DNA of 64,000 nt from Leptasterias polaris. Lineage: Eukaryota; Echinodermata; Asteroidea; Forcipulatida; Asteriidae. This document shows positions 1-10,630 of this stretch, one piece after another (the first letter of the stretch is position 1; each line of letters starts with the position of its first letter). Location of the stretch: assembly GCA_037783415.1 (NCBI GenBank), contig JAZGTN010000069.1:992001-1056000 (forward strand), read 5' to 3'. Below the pieces are notes generated by a model, which saw nothing but the letters and a program-made list of their open reading frames with translations, was not told where the DNA came from and did not search any database. The position numbers were made by a program, and so were the translations under genes.

Positions 1-1155
1 ACAGTTATTAAAGATGAAAAGATTACTCCAAATAAATGTATGTGATGTTTTCAATTTGTTTCGGCTCTTCACAGACGATGCAGATACTATGGTTGGTTCG
101 TCTGGCTATTCATTCTGTATACGTCATTTTCATGTCATTTGTTTCCTACTGGGAGACCAATTATAGCCGACCTACTTAGTCATTGTTTATCTCTTAGCTG
201 ACCTTTTTACTATATCGTTTCCCTGAAACCCATTATTATTGAGTCCCAGAGCATACGTGCGTAGTCCGCAACGAACCTTGCATCGCAGCGTCCACTCTCG
301 TCAAAATATGGTTTCGTTTCTCAGGCTGCTTAATGATTCCTATACAGGGATACAACGAAATGTTGTTTTAGTGATCAGTATTGAATCCAAGGGGACTGGG
401 CTAAAGTTATCCGTCCCACGATTTCTTGGTTTCACAACATGTGGGCGGCCACGTGGCCGGTATTGTTGCCACTACAGATAGGCGGGGCTCGTCTTCTATA
501 CTCCGCGTTCCCACATGTACACGTATACGTCACAGACGGGATCCTCTCAAATGGAGTTATCATTATATCCTTTTGTTTTTAATGGAAGTAAATTGGGTCT
601 GGTTTTTATAATGACAACAAAAACAGAGGGAGTATAAATTGTCTACTTCGGAGTTTTGATCCCCCATAAAATCTGTTCCTGGGTTTATGATTCAAAAGGC
701 ACAGTGTGCCACTGCAGTATGGAAAATACCCTAGACATGCGAATTTAGGACGCACGAGTCGACGCGTGCCATTGCAGCATGCGAGTCAATACGATTAAAA
801 GAGGTTTATATTATACGTTCCCATATCCCTTAATGGAAAGGCTCCACACAAAAATAAAACTTAAGTTCCAAGGTGATATTACGATGCGTAGGTGGAACAG
901 ACAATTGCCAGACAATATTATTGATAAAAACATAATTTGCAACGGAGTTTGTCTTTTACTAAAATATTTAGTTCATTAAATTACGTACTTAAAAGAAGTT
1001 GCCATTTTTAATAACAACACTGTAGTTTTATTGACAATAGCATAAAGCTGACTTGTGTTTTGTTTTTAAATACTAATAAGAAAATAGATTTAGCTGTTGC
1101 AAACTGCTTACCAAAGAAAAGGGACCTATGGTATGAATGCAAACAATTATAGTTA

Positions 1156-1284
1156 TGGCCTGACGTTTCGACTCTAGCAGAGTCTTTCTCATTTAGCCTT
1201 CGAGAAAGACTCTGTTGGGGTCGAAACGTCAGGCCATTAACTGTTTTTGTGTTTAAATACTGTAAGCCTTCGAGAAAGACTCTG
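1156..1284. repeat. Hairpin repeat containing TCGAAACGTC
   Basis: Bases 1156-1236 form a long inverted repeat: TGGCCTGACGTTTCGAC on the left and GTCGAAACGTCAGGCCA on the right, with an inner pair AGAGTCTTTCTC / GAGAAAGACTCT around a loop of about 11 bases. A third copy of one arm (CCTTCGAGAAAGACTCTG) follows at 1266-1284. I recognise the arm as a frequent dispersed repeat in marine invertebrate genomes; the element class is not certain. Confidence 0.7.
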
Positions 1285-2289
1285 AAAAGTTTGAAGGGGA
1301 ACCAAGGCCAATACCAGAGCAATGGAGGTCATGACCTCATTGATGGAAGCAATTCTGAAGTTGTGTGAGATTATTTTGGCAATTGTTTTGACTAATTTAA
1401 CAACCCCAATTATGCCTGTAAATATCTTATCAAAATATACAAAAGTAACTAAATGAGCAAATGAGTGGTGCCTCGATCTTCCAACCTATTCAGTATATCT
1501 CTGATTGAAATGTTTATTTTGGCATTCCCTCCAAACAGAAACTACAAGAGGGGAATAATGTAATCCGGGAGAAAAAATAATCGATTTCAAACTAGCCGGA
1601 AATGACCTGTCTCTTTCGAAACGATAATAAAATTAAGGAGTATAGTGGTTTCCCTTGACTTTCATCTTATACAAAAAATTAGGGAGAAAAAAAATTGCTT
1701 GTCTCTTCCTTTTGTTTGGGACTTTTGTGGATAAATAGTGACAGATGCCATCCAAGGATAAACCAACGAAGGGGAAACTAACGGGGGATACTCGGGAAGG
1801 GTTTGATGTGTACTTCGGACAAAAACGGGTAAGAAAAATAAATGGACAATTGAAGACAAATAGTAACACATCTGCCCGATGTTGTGATTTTATTGAAAAC
1901 ATTTTGATAATTTTGATAACAATGACGTAGGTATGGGGGGGAAATATGAATGGCATGATGTGGTTTACGGTGATCTTGAGCGTAAATGGGGGAAGGGAGG
2001 GGATCTGATGTGTTTTGTTTCTGTCGCCATTTATCAGCTTATGGATTGGTTTCAATGTTGGCGAGCTTTGATGACTGACGACGGCGTATGGGTCACGGAG
2101 GGAACATTTTGTGGCGTTAAAAATGCACTTTGCACTGTATTGCTTCAGTATATTATCAGATCAGTTTTCACCAAATAACTTTTTGAAATTTGTCTGTCTG
2201 TTTTATTTTCGCTTCCCAAGTTGGATCGTAAATTTGGGTACGACAGTTACAGGTTGAATGGCTTCTGACTGGTACATATAGGGAGATCT

Positions 2290-2450
2290 ACAACATTGGA
2301 GTTATTGCTCATCAGTTGATAGAGCACCTACACGTTAATCCGGAGGTCGCAGGTTCAAGTCCCGCTCTTTGACAAAGTTTCTTTGTTCAACCCAAAGGTG
2401 TTCAGTTGCCCTTGTAGTTTGTTACTTATTATTATATTATTAACACTTTT
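2290..2450 (+). mobile_element. tRNA-related SINE, family C (partial)
   Basis: A tRNA-like head with a degenerate A box (around CAGTTGATAGAGCACC) and a perfect-looking B box GGTTCAAGTCC at 2352-2362. The body includes TTTCTTTGTTCAACCCAAA and the 3' end is a TTATTATTATATTATT tail. The body matches the insertion at 59891-60076, and its 3' part also matches 22749-22790, so at least three copies lie in the window. Not a functional tRNA: the arms do not fold cleanly and a SINE body follows. Confidence 0.75.
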
Positions 2451-4069
2451 ATTGTTTTAAATGCAAATAGAAATGTTGACTTGTTTGTACATCGCCTTAT
2501 TTCCCATACAACGTGGAGACCGTAGAACAAAACCTCGATCTTATAATGGACATTTTCCACAAATAATCAACCGCGGAATTTCATTCCGACCGACCATTGG
2601 CTTTCTAAACGAACAGCCGTCGTGTATTTCAAAAGAATGTTTTATCACAGACTTTATGTAACGGCTATTTACTTCCATAAAACAAAACTCTGCGCATAGA
2701 CGTCAATAAATTAGCCCACGATTGAAGTGTAGCACGATGAATAGTTTAATAGCAAGGAGCAATTAAGGTCGAGATGACTCCGAAGAGCGCGGCATCAGAA
2801 GAGACGATTTTAAACCAAGCAGACTCGAGCCATTTTCGGGGGACCATTCTGGTTGCTTGTACCACCTCATCTCCCTACGGAGTACCTGCGACCAAACCAT
2901 CCATCACTGTCGTGTAGCGAGATGGGGGAATGGGGTGGAGAGAAAGAACGGGTATGCCGTTACCGCCTCGGGGAACATAGGGCTAGAAACTATTATATAT
3001 ACTGCCATGAAGAAATAAGATTGATGGAGGTGCCACCCAACGCGGATGTCTGCAAATTGAACACTCATTTCCTAATAGCAATTGGGTTGCAACATGTCAA
3101 CAAGGGTTAGCCTACTCTGATATAGCGGCCATCTTGATTGTCGCTGAGTAGTGACGTACATCCGGTTGCCACTATTCGAAAACAGCGAGACTTGCACAGT
3201 CTTATCATGAATGACCGATGCGCCAAATTGAATCGAAAGTATTACGGCAATAAACCAAAGACTTATCGCAAAGTTCCGTATCTTTGTGAATTCCTGTAAT
3301 ACAAACGAACACCGTGACAGTATGCAAAACATTCAGTCCAAATTGTTTTGGCGTTTCTTCACGTTTCCAAGAGCTCATGAACAATTCAGTTGTAACAAAA
3401 AGGGCAAGTGTATGAAGGCAGAATTACTCATGGTTGAGCTGGTAAGTTCATGCGCAATGTAATTCATGACAAAAGCGAGTAACGAAGGACAACGAATGCA
3501 CGCCATGGTTGGGCGGTTACATGCTTTTCAGTACAACGACCACTCACAGTGTGTCCCCCTGCACTACAAATTCCATCACAACACCGCCTTGCCCAATTGA
3601 CACACTCAGCCCATGTTGAAATGAAACCTCATAACATCTCGCTTGCATCCGCGTGGGTGCCAATCCAAAACTGACGTAGAAATATGGTAATATAATATGC
3701 AATAATCACGGTATGTTCATGTCATAACGATTTTGCGCTCGGGAAAGTTTGTGCAGCGATTCAGGACACTGCGCACGCAAACAGGTTGCATGTGAATATT
3801 AACCGCGGTGATATTTGAGTCCTTTTATAAAGAAAAAAGGCGTTGGTCAAAATCCCCGTCAGACATCGAATCAATATATTCATATCTTACTCATCACAGC
3901 AATCAAACTGACTCCCAACACTGCTTCTCCAGTATCAATTAACTTGTGTACATGTAATTGCCTACAGCAAAAAAAAAGAGCACACAAGCTTGGAATCCAC
4001 CAACGGACGACCTTGGTTCAGGCACGGTGTCAAAATCTCGACGTGACGGCGTGAAAGCTTATTAAGTTG

Positions 4070-4340
4070 CCGGGCGAAGTAGCTCCAAAACTTCATCAAG
4101 GCGGTGGAGACTAAAAACCAGCTGCCCGCGTGCGACACTCTTGCCTCGGTTCGCTCACCAGCCCGGCTGCGGTGCGCCGGGGAAGGGGGTACCACCAAGT
4201 TGGGAGCTTTGACACCCCCATCGGCCGGGCCAAAGACCCCGAGAGACGGGAGATGCCAGACAAATCAATGGCACCTGGCAGCTGAAATTGGAGGCTCTGA
4301 ATGGGGGAGGTGTTGGCAATTGGCAAACGACCGGCTAACG
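4070..4340. promoter_or_regulatory. GC-rich non-repeat island, candidate regulatory element
   Basis: A stretch of about 270 bp clearly richer in G+C than its surroundings and without similarity to any repeat in the window. It contains AGGTGTTG at 4308-4315, one mismatch from a T-box half-site (AGGTGTGA, which allows for autoregulation), and a CAGCTG E-box near 4280. The overlapping open frames on both strands have no recognisable domain. Evidence is composition and motifs only. Confidence 0.25.
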
Positions 4341-5164
4341 CAAAATAAAAAGCGAAGCTAGATTTATTAGAGGGATAAAAATGTGGGCAAATGCAGTTCA
4401 TTGCCCGCTATAAGGCATCTATACTGGTGTATTATTCACGTCATAGAATGAAACTTAGTGATGGAATCATCATACAGGGCTTTACACACAGACAAACGGA
4501 AATTTGTGGGAGTTAGACTGAAAATGATCAGTGGCCGTTCGTTCACCTGTCCCTTCTCAGCTCATCTCTGCTCCCCGCAGGTCCGGTCCCCATGTAATGT
4601 ACAGTCAAATAATGTTGTACTCATCAGGCAATCGATGGTTACTCTTTTACAGTCTCATATAAGGCAAAGTTTATGACAAATCCAACATGAGTTCACATTG
4701 ATTCTAAATATGTAACAATCTGTTGACGTTTTTTATAGTTAAGACCCACTATTTCGTAATCGGATTGAAATGTCTTCAACTGTCATTCTCTTATAATGTT
4801 TTTAGAACCGATCACATTCAGCATCCTTGTGGGTTATTCCGTTGCGGCCGCCACACCGCCACTATGTAGACTTTACGCCTATTTGCGTTCCTATACACGG
4901 GCAGACCGCGTAGCCGTCGCTCACCTTGGCCGGGCAAGGTGGGTTTGAGTTCCTGGCACACGCCCGTCCATTCTTACGCTCTCCATCTCCGTCGTCGGGA
5001 CAGCTGGCCCCGCGTTCGTTGTGTCTGGATTTCCTGTGCTTTTCGCAACTCATTCACGAAGAGCAGACAACTTCGACAAAGTGAATGGAAAACAAGAGGA
5101 TGGATTCAAGATGACATTTATTCCTACAAGATGTTCACCAATCGAATTACCAAAATCAAATCCG

Positions 5165-5310
5165 TGTTATGTGTATAGTGCACAAAAGAACCCAGTTATA
5201 CTTATTGCCAATATAAGGGAAGGGGTCTGTCCGTGCTCGTTGCAGTGGCTGTATTCGCCACAGCACCTTATAAACCATTACGCTACAAAAATCAGTCTCA
5301 TCATTCAAAA
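5165..5310 (+). mobile_element. SINE family A, body fragment
   Basis: Matches the body of the full SINE at 18065-18490, in particular AAAAGAACCCAGT and CCACAGCACCTTATAAACCA. The tRNA head is not attached. A separate repeat shared with 13303-13345 (AACCATAGTATGCCAG) follows at about 5363-5395. Confidence 0.7.
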
Positions 5311-5954
5311 TCTAAGATTAAAAACCTGTATAATTTTTTTATTTTATAGATCAAGCATTGTTACCATTTCATTGTTAACCATAGTATGCCAGACATAGCC
5401 AGCCTGCCTTATAGACCTCTCTTTTGCAACGTCACAGCCCGAGTTTTTGCCAACCCAGGTTGGAAAAGTATGGAAAGCCATAACTGCAAATCAAAAACAG
5501 ATTGCCACAGTTTGTAGCAGTGTTACACAAATATTCAAAAATAGTGTTGAATTTGTTGGAAACAAATCAACCAATCATGGAAGGTATTTCCGTTCATGAA
5601 TCTTTACAGAACTAAAATGTTGAATTTGGTCACAACATTTTTTAACACGATTGAATGTTTTGCTAACATTCGGCCGTCCATGCCAACCGGCGCACTTTGT
5701 TTATCAACAAAAGAAAGGTCTATTGGTATACGTGTGCTATATAAAACTATAAAAATTATATTATCATTTCTCTGCAAGACGTTTTTTTGGTTTTAAAAAC
5801 ACATTCTGATAGGAGTGTTTAGTTGAATGTATTAATCCTGCGTTGTTTTAAAACCAATGCTGAATGTTATTAACTTGAATGTTATAATCCATTGAAAGTT
5901 TCAGTGCCTTTTGAGGAATTTTCCTTTTAATCCGGTAAATTACTGGAATAGTGT

Positions 5955-6110
5955 AGGCGAGGGGTGAAAAATACAGCTAGAATTGCTCAGTAAGTGATAA
6001 AAGCATGAGACTTGGCACAATTATTCTTCAACCCATACTGAATATTTTTAAGGATGGAGCCATTGAAAACAGCATGTTCCTTAGCAACGGTTGCTAAGTA
6101 ACAAATTTAC
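5955..6110 (+). repeat. Left inverted end of the composite element
   Basis: Carries AGGCGAGGGGTGAAAA at the edge and a near-palindrome TTAGCAACGGTTGCTAA at 6081-6097. It aligns with the reverse complement of about 12950-13105. It is more diverged and shorter than the right end and retains only one subterminal unit that I can align; a further GTTGCTTAGTAACC-type motif occurs near 6450. Confidence 0.7.
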
Positions 6111-6689
6111 CCTAGAAACCGGTTGTTTATACCTATCTACTACATTCGGAAAGGTTGGTGCTATGTTACAGAACATCAGAACTATCAGTAGACATGTTTT
6201 AAAGACAATCAGTGTCATCAGAAAACAAAATAACACAATTAGTGTCACCACAAAACAATATAGCATTTGTTTTGTTGCTAGGTATCGGATAAACAGTACC
6301 AGCTGCCTATTTATATATTTATCCTCTATTTGTAAAAATTATGATTCTACTTCGCATTGCCTTATGGCCTACTGAAGAGGAATGTTTTGGGTAAATAATA
6401 CAGGTTATCGTTATTGTTATAAAAAAGTAACAACACATTAAATATTTAGTTGCTTAGTAACCTATCAACCATAGCAACCGTCTGAGTACACACAGAAGAC
6501 TACCTGTGAACACAGGATTCACTGAACTCATTAACTCAGCTTAAACATGTACAATTATCAATATAAGACCCCATTCATGGAAATATATTGAAAGCAATGG
6601 TACCATGCATTAAATCAAAACAGTGTTGTTACGCTTTACATCCAGGGTACCAACTTTGTTATCAACTTTATTTCCATAGCTTCAAACGT

Positions 6690-7015
6690 TGTCACAATCT
6701 CTTCTGCATGTGCAGTAAAAAGGGCATTGCATTATGCGCCCGTACACATTTGCAGTCTCTACACCTGCTCCTGCATGCAGGATGCACTGGCTTCTTGCAG
6801 ATTATGTCCACAGGGGCTTCCACTGTTCAAGGCAAGTCCATCCCCACTGAACAGGAGAGGGTAATTCGTGATATGCCATAGTAGTACACCCCCAGTAGTG
6901 GCCACCTTGCAATACTGCCCTCCTGATATGTTGTTGTAGGGCGGCCTTGGTGGGAGGAAGGATTGACATCTGACGCCCTTTGCGTGTGATATAGAAGCTT
7001 CCTTACTTAGAGAAG
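6690..7015 (-). pseudogene. Same decayed gene, C-terminal part beyond the LINE
   Basis: The minus strand reads SFYITRKGRQMSILPPTKAA, then LQQHIRRAVLQGGHYWG, ELPSPVQWGW and a tryptophan-rich segment. After a stop and a frameshift comes a cysteine cluster (CRSRCRDCKC, then CPFYCTC in another frame). In the family as I remember it, a Cys-rich tail follows the PPT-AAL-QH-+RA block, so order and orientation agree with the fragments at 10627-12543. The segment that normally lies between the VRRRV region and this block is missing, so the LINE insertion was accompanied or followed by a deletion. Confidence 0.72.
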
Positions 7016-7019
7016 GATA

Positions 7020-10000
7020 GTGAAATATTATAGAGAAGCTTCTGTCTCTACCTTGCTCTGATCGTGCAGCTCAGAGAAGGCTCTAATGAACTCATCATGT
7101 GTTGGATGCACTAGCAAGGACGAGTTGCATTTTATGCATACAGAAAATTCGCATTCTAACATGTCTTGTTGTAAAACAACAACTATAATGTATTCCCGTA
7201 GTCAGCTTTTTAACATCCGTAAGACTTTTTATCACTCCATTCAGCCTGAATTGTTTTCGATTCTGAAAGCGAATGGAATTTTTCGGTTCAGGGGTAATAG
7301 AGCGGGTCATTGTAACTATAAATGTAAAATTCCTGTTCACATTGGTCACCGGCTTGATTATGTTCATAATAGGTTAGCTTTGGAAAACCGTACTCCTGTC
7401 CTTAAACACATTGTTGTAAATCCTGCCGATTCCTCTGATGATCTATTGAAACTTTGTTGCTTGAATACTAGATCTCTTAAAAATAAATCAGCTGATTTTG
7501 TTTCTTATGCCATTAATAGTAAGGCTGATTTGTTTGCCCTTACAGAAACTTGGTTTACAGATAATGATGTTGCCCATAAGGTTGAAGCAACTCCACCTGG
7601 TTTTAGATTGCTAGATCATCCCCGGAAAAACCGTGTGGGGGGAGGCACTGCTTTGTTGTTTCGTGATCATTTGAATGTCAAGAAAATTGCTGGAGATGAA
7701 TTAGATTCATTTGAGTTTTCAGAATGGTCTGTGGGGATTAATTCGTTTAAATTACGACTTGTAATCATTTACAGGCCACCTTACTCAGTTAGCCATCCTT
7801 ATACAGTTAATCGGTTTATCACTGATTTTGCCGATTATTTAGAATCCATTATTTTATCTTCTGAACCAGTTTTAATAACTGGAGATTTTAATATCCATGT
7901 TGACATTTCTGACGATCCAAACACTTTACGTTTTTTAACACTTCTTGAATCCATGGGTCTCCAGCAACATGTTAACAAACCTACGCATGAGATGGGTCAC
8001 ACACTAGATCTTGTTATTACCCGGAAATCGGACATGGTTCTTAACGGCCTCCCAACACCTCACCACCTTTTTTCTGATCATTTTTCTGTTATTTGCAATT
8101 TGCAACAAAGCAAGTCTTCTTTTCCTGCTAAACAGATTGTTTATAGGGATATTAAATCCATTGATATTAATTGCTTGAAAAGTGACTTAGTCTCTTCTAG
8201 GCTGTGCAGTGACACTCCTCAAGGTCTTGAGGAGCTTACGAAATGCTATAATACTACACTAGCTGGTACCTTTAACACACATGCCCCATTAAAGTCCAAG
8301 ATGGTCACTGCTAGGCCCCGTCTACCTTGGTTTAATCAAGAAATCAACTCTGCCTTGAGGATGAGGAGACGTGCTGAAAAGAAGTGGCGACGAACAAGCA
8401 TGGCCTCTGATCTTTCAGCATATAAGCTTATAAGAAATAAGGTAACCTTTCTTCTTAATAAAGCTCGTTGCAATTTCTACAAAGACTTTATCGAAAGTAA
8501 TAGTTCCGACCAGAGGAAATTATTTAGAGCATCTAAAAAGCTGCTTGGGCATAGTGATGACGTCCTATATCCACCTTTTAAAGATAAAATGACTCTTGCT
8601 AATGATATGGGTAGCTTTTTTGTACAGAAAATATCTAATATTCATGCTAAACTTGATGACTTGGAAGTTTCAACCTCTGTTGACAGAACGTTATCTTTTA
8701 CATCTGAAACAATGTCCAGTAAAATCCTGTTTGATAGTTTTATACCATTAACCGAGTCACAGGTAAAACAGCTTGTTGTCAATTCTTCTAAGGGATCATG
8801 CGCTCTGGATCCCATGCCTACTAACCTTGTGGGTGAGTGCCTGGATGTTTTGCTTCCAGTACTTACCAACATTATAAATTCATCATTAGTATCTGGTACA
8901 TTTCCTACTGACTGGAAAGAAGCTTTAATATGCCCTTTACTTAAAAAACCCAATCTCGATATGAAATTAGAAAACTACCGACCAATCAGTAACTTACAAT
9001 TTATTTCTAAATTAACTGAGAGGGCCGTTTGTGACCAACTTTATTGTCACATGTCAAAACATTCTATGTTTCCGGTTTTCCAATCATCTTATCGGAAGCA
9101 TCACAGTACAGAGACGGCTCTTATAAAGGTTAAAAATGATTTATTGATGAGGATGAATTCCCAACATGTTATTCTGCTTATCCTTTTAGACCTGAGTGCA
9201 GCGTTCGATACTGTTGATCACGCCATTTTATTGAAACGTCTGCAGTCTAAATTTGGAGTCACTGGCAAGGCCCTTGATTGGTTTTCATCTTATTTGTTGG
9301 ATAGAAGTCAACGTGTTTCTATTCAGGGTACCTTATCAGAAAAGTTTAACATCAACTGTGGTGTGCCTCAGGGATCCTGCTTAGGACCATTTTTATTCCT
9401 TGTCTATGCCTCTAAATTGTTTGACATCGTTGAGCGTCATCTGCCTGATGTTCATTGTTATGCGGATGACACTCAGCTGTATTTATCTTTTAGACCGGAC
9501 GATAAATTTTGTCAAGCTGCTGTAACTATAATGGAAGACTGCATTGGGGACATCAGGCAATGGATGTTGCATGACCGGCTTCTAATTAATGATGCTAAGA
9601 GTGAATTTTTGATCATCGGATCAAAGCAGCAGTTGCAGAAAATTAATATTTCCAATATCATGATAGGTGATGCTAAAGTTTTTCCTACAACATGTGTTCG
9701 TAATTTAGGGTCATGGTTTGATTCTGAACTTACAATGAACACCCACATCAATAAAGCTTGCTCTGCAGCTTTTTTTCATCTTCACAACATCAAACGCATT
9801 AGTCAATTCCTAACACAAGACTCTCTTTTAAAACTAATTCATGCATTTGTGACTAGTCGTCTTGATTATTGTAATGGCCTTTTGTATGGTCTGCCAAAGT
9901 CACAGATAGCTAAACTACAAAGGGTTCAAAACGCTGCAGCCAGAATTGTTACTAACACACACCGGTTTGAACACATTACACCTATAATTCGTCAATTACA

Positions 10001-10630
10001 TTGGTTGCCTGTTTCGTACAGGATTAATTTTAAAATCCTTTTGTTGACCTTTAAAGCTCTTCATGGTCTTTCTCCAAAGTATTTACAGGATCTTGTTTCC
10101 ATCCGGAAGGTATCTTCATATCAACTTAGGTCAGGGAATAATGGTATTTTCTTGGATTATCCTTCTGGTAAAATGTTGACTACATTTGGTGATAGGGCTT
10201 TTTCTGTGGCAGCCCCTAAGCTTTGGAATGCGCTACCGTTTCATATACGTAGCGAACAGAAACTTACCTCTTTTAAATGTAATATAAAAACCTATCTTTT
10301 TAAAGCCGCTTTTTAGTGTGTCTTTCTTCTATGGTCACCTTGTCAGTTAGTTTAGATTTTTAGCATAAATAGGGTTAAAGGCGTCTGTCTCCTGAAAAGG
10401 TCAAAACATTACCGATGCCAGCAGGGATAGGCCTATGTAATAAGTACTATTAGTTCTCTGTTGGCGGGACAGACGTATCCCCATACTTTTGTTTGGGCGC
10501 TGGCCTGGTGACCAGTCTTTTTTCTTTGTCCTTTTCTTCCATTATGTGCTTTTTAACATGTGTTCTGCGCCTTTGATCATTTTGTATGTAAGGGGCGCAA
10601 TATAAATTTTAAATATTATTATATTATTAT
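7020..10630 (+). mobile_element. L2/CR1-like non-LTR retrotransposon nested in the composite element
   Basis: Contains a short 5' leader, one long open frame (7086-10316), a 3' UTR of about 310 bp and a terminal A+T repeat (AATATTATTATATTATTATT, about 10610-10630) directly abutting the older pseudogene. No poly(A) tail; short 3' repeats are typical of the L2/CR1 group. The 5' edge is set where similarity to the interrupted gene ends (about 7015) and is approximate. I see no target-site duplication. No separate ORF1 is visible, so the copy may be 5' truncated or belong to a lineage with a single ORF. Confidence 0.9.
7086..10316 (+). CDS. LINE endonuclease/reverse transcriptase polyprotein (1076 aa)
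   Basis: Nicks target DNA and copies the element RNA by target-primed reverse transcription. Residues 36-80 hold a short conserved leader (YSRSQLFNIR, RFRGNRAG). Residues 122-340 form an APE-type endonuclease with LNTRS, TETW (E154), IIYRPP, TGDFNI (D267, N269), TLDLVIT (D308) and LFSDH (D331, H332). The reverse transcriptase spans about 570-840, with LLDLSAAFDTVDH (D702), CGVPQGSCLGP and CYADDTQL (YADD 792-795). The C-terminal domain (about 880-1076) shows RLDYCNGLLYGLP, LHWLPVSYRINFKILLL and APKLWNALPFHIR, typical of L2/CR1 elements. All catalytic residues I can place are present and the frame is uninterrupted, so this copy is either young or under recent selection. The ATG at 7086 is the first in frame. 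The frame runs opposite to the gene it interrupts. Confidence 0.95.
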   Translation: MNSSCVGCTSKDELHFMHTENSHSNMSCCKTTTIMYSRSQLFNIRKTFYHSIQPELFSILKANGIFRFRGNRAGHCNYKCKIPVHIGHRLDYVHNRLALENRTPVLKHIVVNPADSSDDLLKLCCLNTRSLKNKSADFVSYAINSKADLFALTETWFTDNDVAHKVEATPPGFRLLDHPRKNRVGGGTALLFRDHLNVKKIAGDELDSFEFSEWSVGINSFKLRLVIIYRPPYSVSHPYTVNRFITDFADYLESIILSSEPVLITGDFNIHVDISDDPNTLRFLTLLESMGLQQHVNKPTHEMGHTLDLVITRKSDMVLNGLPTPHHLFSDHFSVICNLQQSKSSFPAKQIVYRDIKSIDINCLKSDLVSSRLCSDTPQGLEELTKCYNTTLAGTFNTHAPLKSKMVTARPRLPWFNQEINSALRMRRRAEKKWRRTSMASDLSAYKLIRNKVTFLLNKARCNFYKDFIESNSSDQRKLFRASKKLLGHSDDVLYPPFKDKMTLANDMGSFFVQKISNIHAKLDDLEVSTSVDRTLSFTSETMSSKILFDSFIPLTESQVKQLVVNSSKGSCALDPMPTNLVGECLDVLLPVLTNIINSSLVSGTFPTDWKEALICPLLKKPNLDMKLENYRPISNLQFISKLTERAVCDQLYCHMSKHSMFPVFQSSYRKHHSTETALIKVKNDLLMRMNSQHVILLILLDLSAAFDTVDHAILLKRLQSKFGVTGKALDWFSSYLLDRSQRVSIQGTLSEKFNINCGVPQGSCLGPFLFLVYASKLFDIVERHLPDVHCYADDTQLYLSFRPDDKFCQAAVTIMEDCIGDIRQWMLHDRLLINDAKSEFLIIGSKQQLQKINISNIMIGDAKVFPTTCVRNLGSWFDSELTMNTHINKACSAAFFHLHNIKRISQFLTQDSLLKLIHAFVTSRLDYCNGLLYGLPKSQIAKLQRVQNAAARIVTNTHRFEHITPIIRQLHWLPVSYRINFKILLLTFKALHGLSPKYLQDLVSIRKVSSYQLRSGNNGIFLDYPSGKMLTTFGDRAFSVAAPKLWNALPFHIRSEQKLTSFKCNIKTYLFKAAF

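Larger units (their letters stand above)
1..5160. other. Non-coding DNA left of the composite element (probably T-box intron 3)
   Basis: No gene is supported. The stretch contains a hairpin repeat at 1156-1236, a tRNA-related SINE piece at 2290-2450, and a GC-rich non-repeat island at 4070-4340. The remaining T-box exons were looked for on the minus strand (motifs around SMHKYQPR and FPET) and were not found. The open frame at 1633-2055 on the minus strand has no recognisable domain and a biased, low-complexity composition. Confidence 0.6.
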
